Origin: JAGAJR01 sp048463395
GTDB taxonomy: Bacteria; Pseudomonadota; Alphaproteobacteria; RF32; CAG-239
Assembly (NCBI GenBank): GCA_048463395.1
Contig: DBFWPL010000022.1
Location: 49,198-113,197 of the forward strand
Reading direction: 5' to 3'
DNA length: 64,000 nt
Part shown: in pieces, positions 44,131-51,418 of the stretch
Numbering within the stretch: the stretch's first letter is position 1
Layout: the number at the start of each line of letters is the position of its first letter
The notes under the pieces: model-generated
What the model was told of the DNA's origin: nothing
Database searches by the model: none
Seen by the model: only the letters and a program-made list of their open reading frames with translations
Position numbers and translations under genes: made by a program

Positions 44131-44667
44131 ATGGATTTGATGGAAGGCTTGTTGACCAGACGTTCGGTACGAAAGTATGAAACGGAAAGAAAAATCGACA
44201 AGGAAACAATCAAAGAAATAATCAAAGCCGCTCAATATGCTCCGACGGCTCACAATAAACAACCTTGGGAATTTCTGGTTGTGGATGACCGAGAAGTTTT
44301 GGAACATCTGCGTCATATTCAGCGGTGGACGTCTTTTGCCAAAGACGCCGCTTGTGTGGTCTTTGTTTGCGGAGATACGGAAAAATCATTCAGCCGCAAT
44401 AAAGAAAATGAGAAATGGACTTTTATTGACGTGGATTGTGCGATTGCAACGGAGAACTTGATGCTTGCCGCTTGGGCCAAAGGAATAGGAACCTGCTATT
44501 GCGGTGCCGCTCCGATGCAAAGAGTCGTGGATGATTTGAAAGAATATCTGCATCTTCCGGAAAATATTCGCCCGTTTGCCATTATAACTATGGGTTATCC
44601 TGCCGAAACACCGAAACAGCCGGATGATAGATATAACCCAGATAAAATACATTGGGGCAAATGGTAA
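44131..44667 (+). CDS. Nitroreductase-family flavoprotein
   Basis: A 178-residue FMN protein: LLTRRSVRKYETE (FMN phosphate contacts), AAQYAPTAHNKQPWEFLVV, and AWAKGIGTCYCGA, all typical of NfsB/NADH-oxidase-like nitroreductases. The physiological substrate cannot be read from sequence. Followed by a duplicated terminator. Confidence 0.92.
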   Translation: MDLMEGLLTRRSVRKYETERKIDKETIKEIIKAAQYAPTAHNKQPWEFLVVDDREVLEHLRHIQRWTSFAKDAACVVFVCGDTEKSFSRNKENEKWTFIDVDCAIATENLMLAAWAKGIGTCYCGAAPMQRVVDDLKEYLHLPENIRPFAIITMGYPAETPKQPDDRYNPDKIHWGKW

Positions 44668-44670
44668 CAA

Positions 44671-44733
44671 AAAACCCTCCTTGTGGAGGGTTTTTTGTTA
44701 CCATTTCTTAGAAAATTTAATGAGCAAGGGCGG
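44671..44733 (+). repeat. 63-bp repeat with terminator, copy 1
   Basis: It matches 44815-44877 at 62 of 63 bases. It contains the terminator AAAACCCTCC/GGAGGGTTTT with TTGT loop, which ends the nitroreductase transcript. Confidence 0.9.
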
Positions 44734-44814
44734 CGACAGCAACCGAGGCGAATTTAACTTTCTAAGTGGTATCAGAGCGAAGCTCTGACCGAGCCGGAGC
44801 AGGTACAGTGTTTG
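44734..44814. repeat. 81-bp GC-rich segment between duplicated terminators
   Basis: It contains a perfect 7-bp hairpin TCAGAGC-GAA-GCTCTGA (44772-44788) and is more GC-rich than neighbouring intergenic DNA. It is bracketed by the two 63-bp copies, so it may be an inserted miniature element or a duplication by-product. Confidence 0.5.
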
Positions 44815-44877
44815 AAAACCCTCCTTGTGGAGGGTTTTTTATTACCATTTCTTAGAAAATTTAATGAGCAAGGGCGG
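44815..44877 (+). repeat. 63-bp repeat with terminator, copy 2
   Basis: Second copy, one base different. It ends 9 bases before the stop codon of the minus-strand gene at 44887 and again contains the 10-bp terminator stem. Confidence 0.9.
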
Positions 44878-44886
44878 TGTATTCCG

Positions 44887-46419
44887 TTAACGTCTGTGAG
44901 ACTCTTTGTTCAAAAAGAGCATCGGCAAACTTGTTGAAGCTTGCGGTGTGTCTCCAGAATCCCTTTCTTTGGTGGTATGAGCTGTTTGAGATTGAATAGA
45001 CTGAACCCGATTAAATTCAGCTCGCAGTCTGACAGAAATTGTCGGACTTAAGGATGCTAAAAATTCCTGACTGAGTTCCGGTTGATTTATCATTTCAACA
45101 TTTTTAGCCAGGCAAGCAATCATTAATTTTGCCTTGAAATCAGCGTCTTTAATGTTTCCGAATTTAATTGGTTCGCCTTCTTTTTTGGCTTTTTCCGCCA
45201 AAGCCTCAAAAATTTTCAAGTCCGGAACGGTTTTCTTTCCGTCTTTGTCCACGGCTGTTAAGGCCAGATTATTTGCCGACGACGCGGAAATTTGAGTATA
45301 AGAGTTATCCGTTTTACTTTTTAATTTTGCAGAAAAGATATTTGAGTTGGAAGTTTCTTCATACAAAAGATTATTCTTGGCGGCAATATCCTTACTGAAT
45401 GATTGCCATTGTTCTTTATATTCAACGTTTTCTGCAGTTGTTTGGGAGGGATGGCTGTTATCTGCGGACGGTCTGAGCCCTTCAGAAGTATTAATTCCTT
45501 TGCCGGAAGTAGTTGAACGTTTGTTTGGTTCGGAAACAGGTTGGGCGGCATTGGTTCTATTATTTGCATTTGAAGATTTTTTTGCTTCGTCTGTTTGTTC
45601 TGAGGTTTGTGTATCAGTTGTTTTTTGATGTCCTTTTAATCTGTCAAAAAATCCTTGTCTTTGTTGTTGGAGTCTTTCGATCTGTATTCTGCTTTCTTCT
45701 TCAATAGCTTTTCGTCTCATTCCTTCTATTTCATAAGAAGGGTACATTTTACCGCTTTCGCTGAAATAATGCTGTACTTGTTTTTGAGCAGAAGAAAAAC
45801 TGAGGTTTATAAACCTGTTTTTCCCGATAAAATCATTCTTTAAAGAAACTCTGGAAAAAGAACCTCTGTGGTCATGACCGCTAATGACGGAAAAAAGATC
45901 GCTGGCCTTGTGTTCTGTCGGAGATAGATTTACAAGAGCTTGAGCGTTTATTTTTCCGTTAAGTACACGGCCGTCCGCATCAAAATGATAAGAAGAGAAA
46001 AGGGCGGTTCTTTGTCCGGAATCAGGCGTTTGAACATTGGTGCCGGCTTTTTGAAAAGATTGTATGGCCTTTTGAACAACCTCTTTTCTATAGTCGTTCA
46101 TTTCTAAATCGAAACCCTGGATTTCCAATTTTGGTAACCCCAGAGCAGGTACTGTTTGCCCGGTTACTTTGTTCACTCTGATAAATCTTGTTGTACTATA
46201 TGTTACATACAGTAAGGACTCATGTTCAATAACATTCTTTTCTGAAGCATCGCCATATTGAGGGAGATATCCGATTAAACTGCGGTGGGTTTCTTTTATC
46301 TCTCTGTCTTCCCATTCATCCGGCCGTCGGGGAGATGTTGCGGTTTGAGTCCGAGCCGGATGTCTGTTGACGGTTTTTGTTTTTCCGCTTGTTGTTCGAA
46401 CCTGTACTTGCGTAGCCAT
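44887..46419 (-). CDS. Low-complexity protein, member 2 of a local family
   Basis: A 510-residue hydrophilic protein with a basic N-terminus, a helical Gln/Arg-rich stretch (~245-275), a Ser/Thr/Asn-rich disordered linker (~280-350) and a C-terminal module. That module contains WQSFSKDIAAKNNLLY, LKIFEALAEKA and IKFGNIKDADFKAKLMIACL, matching the order and spacing of the module in the protein at 31971-33137. The start at 46419 has GGAG 7 nt upstream. No signal peptide. Function unknown; the module recalls large polyvalent-protein-associated domains (LPD7-like), with low certainty. Confidence 0.72.
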   Translation of the reverse strand: MATQVQVRTTSGKTKTVNRHPARTQTATSPRRPDEWEDREIKETHRSLIGYLPQYGDASEKNVIEHESLLYVTYSTTRFIRVNKVTGQTVPALGLPKLEIQGFDLEMNDYRKEVVQKAIQSFQKAGTNVQTPDSGQRTALFSSYHFDADGRVLNGKINAQALVNLSPTEHKASDLFSVISGHDHRGSFSRVSLKNDFIGKNRFINLSFSSAQKQVQHYFSESGKMYPSYEIEGMRRKAIEEESRIQIERLQQQRQGFFDRLKGHQKTTDTQTSEQTDEAKKSSNANNRTNAAQPVSEPNKRSTTSGKGINTSEGLRPSADNSHPSQTTAENVEYKEQWQSFSKDIAAKNNLLYEETSNSNIFSAKLKSKTDNSYTQISASSANNLALTAVDKDGKKTVPDLKIFEALAEKAKKEGEPIKFGNIKDADFKAKLMIACLAKNVEMINQPELSQEFLASLSPTISVRLRAEFNRVQSIQSQTAHTTKERDSGDTPQASTSLPMLFLNKESHRR

Positions 46420-46594
46420 ATGCATTCTCCAAATTTTAAAATATTCTTCATAATAATATTCATATTTCACTTTTTTGTCAATAAAAACAATTTTGTCAAT
46501 TTCGCAAAAGGGGATAGGTGCTTGGGCCTTAAAAAGAATAAATAAGGTATTTCGCCAAGTCAGACATTGGCTTTTGCATAACTGCATATTTAAC

Positions 46595-46622
46595 TTGAAA
46601 AAAATCAATTTAGTGCTACATT
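46595..46622 (+). promoter_or_regulatory. Promoter of gap-pgk with overlapping hairpin
   Basis: TTGAAA (46595-46600) and an extended -10 TGCTACATT (TACATT 46617-46622) are 16 bases apart. GTGCT/AGCAC (46614-46628) forms an inverted repeat over the -10, a possible operator. A second hairpin TGTACGG/CCGTACA (46644-46663) lies in the leader. Confidence 0.6.
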
Positions 46623-46690
46623 AGCACCGATTAAAATAATGCCTGTACGGGGCGTTCCGTACATAAATAATATTAAGGAAGGATAATAAT

Positions 46691-47698
46691 ATGACTATTC
46701 GCGTCGGTATTAACGGTTTTGGACGTATCGGTCGTTTGGTATTTCGTGCGGCTCAGAAAAGAAATGACATTGAGATTGTCGGTATCAACGACTTGATTGA
46801 TGTTGAATATATGGCTTATATGCTTCGCTATGACACAATGCACGGTCAGTTCGACGGTACAATTGAAGTTAAAGACGGAAAATTGGTTGTAAACGGCAAA
46901 GCCATCCGCGTAACTGCCGAAAAGAACCCTGCCGACTTGAAATGGAATGAAGTCGGTGCCGAATATGTGGTTGAATCTACAGGTTTGTTCCTGACCAAAG
47001 AAAAAGCTCAAGGCCATATTGACGCCGGTGCAAAATATGTTGTTATGTCTGCTCCTTCTAAAGACGATACTCCGATGTTCGTCTGCGGCGTAAACACCGA
47101 TTCTTACGTTAAAGGCACACAGTTTGTTTCCAACGCTTCCTGCACAACAAACTGCTTGGCTCCGATTGCCAAAGTTTTGAATGATGCTTTCGGTATCAAA
47201 GACGGTTTGATGACAACCGTACACTCTACAACAGCTACACAGAAAACCGTTGACGGCCCGTCTGCCAAAGACTGGAGAGGCGGTCGTGCCGCTGCCGGCA
47301 ACATCATCCCTTCTTCTACAGGTGCTGCCAAGGCTGTTGGTAAAGTAATCCCTTCTTTGAACGGCAAATTGACAGGTATGTCTTTCCGCGTTCCTACTTT
47401 GGATGTTTCTGTTGTTGACCTGACGGTTAACCTTGAGAAACCTGCTTCTTATGAAGAAATCTGCAAAGTTATGAAAAAAGCTTCCGAAGGCGAATTGAAA
47501 GGCATTTTGGGTTATACTGAAGATCAGGTTGTTTCTTCTGACTTCTTGGGTGATGCCCGCACATCTATCTTTGACGCCAAAGCCGGTATTCCTTTGACAT
47601 CTACATTTGTTAAAGTTGTAAGCTGGTATGACAACGAATGGGGCTATTCTAACAAAGTTCTCGATCTCGTTGCCCACATGGCTAAAGTAAACGGATAG
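46691..47698 (+). CDS. gap: Glyceraldehyde-3-phosphate dehydrogenase, type I
   Basis: It oxidises glyceraldehyde-3-phosphate with NAD. The 335-residue protein has the nucleotide-binding start RVGINGFGRIGRLVFRAA, the catalytic SNASCTTNCLAP with its cysteine, ATQKTVDGPS, and SWYDNEWGYSNKV. Asp in VGINDL favours NAD. Followed by pgk, the usual glycolytic pair. Confidence 0.98.
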   Translation: MTIRVGINGFGRIGRLVFRAAQKRNDIEIVGINDLIDVEYMAYMLRYDTMHGQFDGTIEVKDGKLVVNGKAIRVTAEKNPADLKWNEVGAEYVVESTGLFLTKEKAQGHIDAGAKYVVMSAPSKDDTPMFVCGVNTDSYVKGTQFVSNASCTTNCLAPIAKVLNDAFGIKDGLMTTVHSTTATQKTVDGPSAKDWRGGRAAAGNIIPSSTGAAKAVGKVIPSLNGKLTGMSFRVPTLDVSVVDLTVNLEKPASYEEICKVMKKASEGELKGILGYTEDQVVSSDFLGDARTSIFDAKAGIPLTSTFVKVVSWYDNEWGYSNKVLDLVAHMAKVNG

Positions 47699-47706
47699 TT
47701 TGAATT

Positions 47707-47768
47707 TTCCCTGCTGTTTGGCTTTCGGCGGCTTAATGTTTGCCGAAGGTCGGCGGCAGGGAATTTTT
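47707..47768 (+). terminator. Hairpin between gap and pgk
   Basis: TTCCCTGC (47707-47714) pairs with GCAGGGAA (47756-47763), followed by T5; an inner CTTTCGGC/GCCGAAGG helix extends it. It may be an attenuating terminator or an mRNA processing hairpin that sets gap above pgk expression. Confidence 0.65.
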
Positions 47769-47784
47769 ATTTAAGGATAAGTAA

Positions 47785-48993
47785 ATGGAATATAAAACAA
47801 TCAATGATTTGGGCGACTTGAACGGCAAAGTAGTAATGCTCCGTGCCGATTTAAACGTTCCTATGGATGAAAATTTTAACGTAACCAACACCGCTCGTAT
47901 TGACCGCACGGTTCCGACCATAAAGGAACTGATGAACAAGGGGGCCAAAGTGGTTGTCGTTTCTCACTTCGGCCGTCCGGAAGGCAAAGGCGATATGAAG
48001 AACTCTCTGTCTCATATCGTAAAAGATTTGGAAAAATCTTTGGGGAAAAAAGTTGTTTTTGTTGACGATTGTATCGGCCCGAAAGTGGAAGAAGCCGTTA
48101 AATCTTTGCGTAATGACGAAATCTTGCTGCTTGAAAACCTTCGTTTTTATAACGAAGAGAAAAAAGGCGATGAGAAGTTTGCCGAAGAATTGGTTAAACC
48201 GGTTGATGTTTATGTTTCCGACGCTTTTTCAACAGCTCACCGTGCTCACGCTTCTATGGTGGCCGCAGCCAAGTTGCGTCCTGCCGCAATGGGACTTTTG
48301 ATGGCGGAAGAAGTCAACGCCTTGTCCAAAGGTTTGAACGATCCGAAACGTCCGTTGATGGCTATCGTCGGCGGTTCTAAAGTTTCTACCAAGCTGGACT
48401 TGCTGAACAATCTGGTTAAAAAGGTTGATAAACTGGTTATTTCCGGCGGTATGGCTCATACCTTCATGAAGGCCAGCGGAATTGACACGGTTAATGAGGC
48501 AAACTCCTTGGTTCAGATGGATATGCTGGATACTTCCAAAGAAATCATGAAAACGGCTAGAGAAAACAATTGTGAAATCATTCTTCCTTTGGATGTTGTT
48601 GTTTCTAAGGAATTTAAAGCCGATGCCGAACACAAAACGGTTGATTTGGAGCACATTCCTGCCGAAGGTTGGATTTTAATGGATGTCGGTAATAAAACGG
48701 TTGAATCCGTCAATAAAAAGCTTGAAGAATGCAAAACTTTGGTTTGGAACGGTCCGCTCGGCGTATTTGAGTTGAAACCGTTTGACGCCGCAACCAACAA
48801 AGTTGCCGAAAAAGCCGCTGTCTTGACCGGTGAAGGCCGTTTGATGACGGTTGCCGGCGGTGGTGATACGGTTTCTGCTTTGGAGAATGCCGGAGTGGCT
48901 AAGAAATTCTCTTATATTTCTACGGCCGGCGGTGCGTTCTTGGAATGGATGGAAGGAAAAGAACTTCCGGGTGTTGTTGTTTTGAAAAAATAA
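47785..48993 (+). CDS. pgk: Phosphoglycerate kinase
   Basis: It makes ATP and 3-phosphoglycerate. The 402-residue protein has MLRADLNVPMD, TARIDRTVPTIKEL, VVSHFGRPEGK, ILLLENLRFYNEEK, AIVGGSKVSTKLDLL, WNGPLGVFE and AGGGDTVSAL, all canonical. 86 bases after gap, across a hairpin. Confidence 0.98.
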   Translation: MEYKTINDLGDLNGKVVMLRADLNVPMDENFNVTNTARIDRTVPTIKELMNKGAKVVVVSHFGRPEGKGDMKNSLSHIVKDLEKSLGKKVVFVDDCIGPKVEEAVKSLRNDEILLLENLRFYNEEKKGDEKFAEELVKPVDVYVSDAFSTAHRAHASMVAAAKLRPAAMGLLMAEEVNALSKGLNDPKRPLMAIVGGSKVSTKLDLLNNLVKKVDKLVISGGMAHTFMKASGIDTVNEANSLVQMDMLDTSKEIMKTARENNCEIILPLDVVVSKEFKADAEHKTVDLEHIPAEGWILMDVGNKTVESVNKKLEECKTLVWNGPLGVFELKPFDAATNKVAEKAAVLTGEGRLMTVAGGGDTVSALENAGVAKKFSYISTAGGAFLEWMEGKELPGVVVLKK

Positions 48994-49010
48994 CACCTGC
49001 CGCAAGGTTA

Positions 49011-49040
49011 AAAACCCCGTTGGTAACAGCGGGGTTTTTT
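49011..49040 (+). terminator. Terminator after pgk
   Basis: AAAACCCC (49011-49018) pairs with GGGGTTTT (49031-49038) and runs into more T. Confidence 0.88.
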
Positions 49041-49203
49041 GTATAATTTCTTTACACGATTTTTACCAATCAGCCATAATATCAAAAATAAGGGATAATA
49101 TAATTTGGACTTAAAACTTTATTTTTGTCAAAATGGGTTGTTTTTTTCGAAAAATATGCTAAGATAAAAACAATTGAATTTCATTTCAGGAAGGATTTTT
49201 ACA

Positions 49204-51363
49204 ATGGCTGATGAGAAACCGATGAGATCTTTTACATATTCAACTGCACATGTTGGCAGCAGCTATAGCCCGGAAAAGGTTGGAAATATATTATCCAACA
49301 GAGAAGAGGAGATCAAAAAAGAACTGGAGGCCATAAATGCCCATTTAAATGAAGTAATGGAAAACGGAGAAGATGCCAAAGCCATTGTTGCTGAAAAAAA
49401 CGCCGTTGTGCAAGAAAGAAACTCCTGTCTGAAGCAAAAGGAAATGTACAATGAAAATCCGCAGCTTTATTCTAATTTATATGCCATTCATCAAAATTCG
49501 AAAAAATCCGAGCAAGATCGTGAGGAAGAAAGAACCGGAGTGAAAGCAAAGGAACCGGATACTCAAACCATGATTGCCAGAGGCGGTAACGGAGAAATGT
49601 GCTTGGCTGTTAAAATGCAGATGGAAGGCAGCCCGTTTAGTTTTGCTCTTCGTGACGGAAAAGTTACTTTTCCGGATTCAGAAGTTTCTCCGGATCAGAT
49701 GAAAATGATTATGGATTTCTTGTGGCGGAGAGGGATCAGAGATTTTGAGCTGCCTAAAGGAGCGGAGGTTGAGCCGAAAATTGCCGACAGTTTCAATAAA
49801 GCCAAAGAGAAATTTGATGAAGAGATGAAAGAGCCTGAAAATGATTCAGTTCAAGGCTTGGCAAGTGATGGCGATGAAAATACCCCGGAACTTACGGATG
49901 AAGAGGCCATGTTAAGCCCGGCTGAACGCTGGGCGAGAGAAAATAGAGGTGCTGATAATTCCGAAGTTCCTGCCGGAGCAGAAGGAATGGCTGAAGGAAG
50001 CAACGTTTCCGGAGGTAATGAGGGGAACAGCGGCGGAAGTCCTTCTGGAGGAAGTCAATCGTCAGAGAACGAAACTGAAAACAAAAGTCCTTCAAAGAAA
50101 GAATGTATGAAAAAAGCCGAAGCTCATATTGAGAAAATGCTTGTCGAGGGTTTGCATAAAAAATCCGAGTACAGTTATTTCAAACGTCCGGGGTCTTGGC
50201 TGCTTGGACATGGCGGTTGGACGGTTTACAGCTGTTACCCGAAAGGCAATGAAAATAACCTCAAGTTAGACGGTAAGCGGGATAAAGACGGCAACGTTAA
50301 CTCTACCTATGAATTCCGTTTATATGTTCGCCCTAGCAAGAACGGCAAAGGGGTTGACGTCGGTTATGCCATGCCGAACGGCAAACAGGTCAGCGAAGAT
50401 GTGGCAGATGAAGTTATCGCTATCCAAAAAGCACAGGGGCACAGTCATGTTAGCTTGAAAAATATCCCGAACGGAGATTTAGGAGCTTTCCGCAAGGCTT
50501 GCGGACGAGCTTTGGTTGTCCCTGTCGGTATCGGTCTGGACAGACGCAAAGTCAGACAAATGATGAAAGAAGCCGAAGAACGCGGTTCGGATGAAGAAAT
50601 CCTGAAATATGGATATGAGCTGGCTCTGCAGATGGAAAGAAACGCTCTGAAGAAATCCAATGGAGAAAAGAGCTTGGCAGAAACGAACGAAAGTGATGCT
50701 GCTTATGCTGCAGAATTAAAAGCTGCTTATGAGTTTACTCCGTTCCGTAAAAAGTATGAAGATATCATGCGTAAAGGTCTAGAGGCTGAAATCAAAGACG
50801 GAAAAGCTGAAAATGTTATTGCCGCCGCCAGAGCCGTTTCCACAGTTTATGACCTTTATGAAAACGGTAATTTAGGAATGGCTGTTGAAGAAATTGGTAA
50901 AAATCTTGCAAATATTGAAAAAGAAAACATTGATCCGGGAAAAATTCGAGCAATAAAAGAATTTTATAATGCCGCCAAAGCAACAATAGAACAAAATCCG
51001 GAAGCCGGAAATAAACCAATGAGAGACTTAAACAGCCAGCAAATGGAGATTTTGTATAATGCTGTATCTATCGGAGGGAGAGAACAGGCTCGAAAGGATT
51101 TGGATGATGCTTTGTATGATAACAGCAGGTTAGAACCAGGGGAGAGAGAGAATCCCAAAGCAATTGTTCGTCGTATGGTTAGTGATGCCCGCGATGAAGT
51201 TAGTGAGGTTTCTAACAAATTGGAAGAGAAGGGCGTTAAAAAACTGACTATTCCGAGTTTCAAAACTCCGACATATAATTCTCCTGCAAGACAGCAAAAT
51301 AACACTAACAGCAATAATAACTCAAACAATAGAACAACTCCCCCATCTCGAGGCGGAAGGTAA
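49204..51363 (+). CDS. Low-complexity protein, member 3 of a local family
   Basis: A 719-residue hydrophilic protein without signal peptide. It has an N-terminal coiled coil (~20-90) and a short folded-looking region near 145-190 (ALRDGKVTFPDSEVSPDQMK, DFLWRRGIRDFELP) that weakly resembles the module of the two proteins at 31971 and 44887. After a Gly/Ser/Asn-rich linker (~255-300), a ~170-residue region follows (GLDRRKVRQMMKEAEERGSD), with helices and an Asn-rich tail (NNTNSNNNSNN). Function unknown. The ATG at 49204 has AAGGA 10 nt upstream; the in-frame ATG at 49174 is less likely. Confidence 0.75.
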   Translation: MADEKPMRSFTYSTAHVGSSYSPEKVGNILSNREEEIKKELEAINAHLNEVMENGEDAKAIVAEKNAVVQERNSCLKQKEMYNENPQLYSNLYAIHQNSKKSEQDREEERTGVKAKEPDTQTMIARGGNGEMCLAVKMQMEGSPFSFALRDGKVTFPDSEVSPDQMKMIMDFLWRRGIRDFELPKGAEVEPKIADSFNKAKEKFDEEMKEPENDSVQGLASDGDENTPELTDEEAMLSPAERWARENRGADNSEVPAGAEGMAEGSNVSGGNEGNSGGSPSGGSQSSENETENKSPSKKECMKKAEAHIEKMLVEGLHKKSEYSYFKRPGSWLLGHGGWTVYSCYPKGNENNLKLDGKRDKDGNVNSTYEFRLYVRPSKNGKGVDVGYAMPNGKQVSEDVADEVIAIQKAQGHSHVSLKNIPNGDLGAFRKACGRALVVPVGIGLDRRKVRQMMKEAEERGSDEEILKYGYELALQMERNALKKSNGEKSLAETNESDAAYAAELKAAYEFTPFRKKYEDIMRKGLEAEIKDGKAENVIAAARAVSTVYDLYENGNLGMAVEEIGKNLANIEKENIDPGKIRAIKEFYNAAKATIEQNPEAGNKPMRDLNSQQMEILYNAVSIGGREQARKDLDDALYDNSRLEPGERENPKAIVRRMVSDARDEVSEVSNKLEEKGVKKLTIPSFKTPTYNSPARQQNNTNSNNNSNNRTTPPSRGGR

Positions 51364-51370
51364 AAACAAA

Positions 51371-51398
51371 AAACCTCCCCGGGCTTGGGGAGGTTTTT
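51371..51398 (+). terminator. Bidirectional terminator between 49204 gene and glgP
   Basis: AAACCTCCCC (51371-51380) pairs with GGGGAGGTTT (51387-51396), flanked by A and T runs; it can serve both convergent genes. Confidence 0.9.
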
Positions 51399-51418
51399 TC
51401 AAATGGTACAAAGACTGG

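Noticed and set aside
46673..47677. A 334-codon open frame antisense to gap
   Set aside because: It mirrors the strongly biased coding frame of gap, has no ribosome site and encodes a Cys/Phe/Asn-rich sequence with no family; it is a shadow of the real gene.
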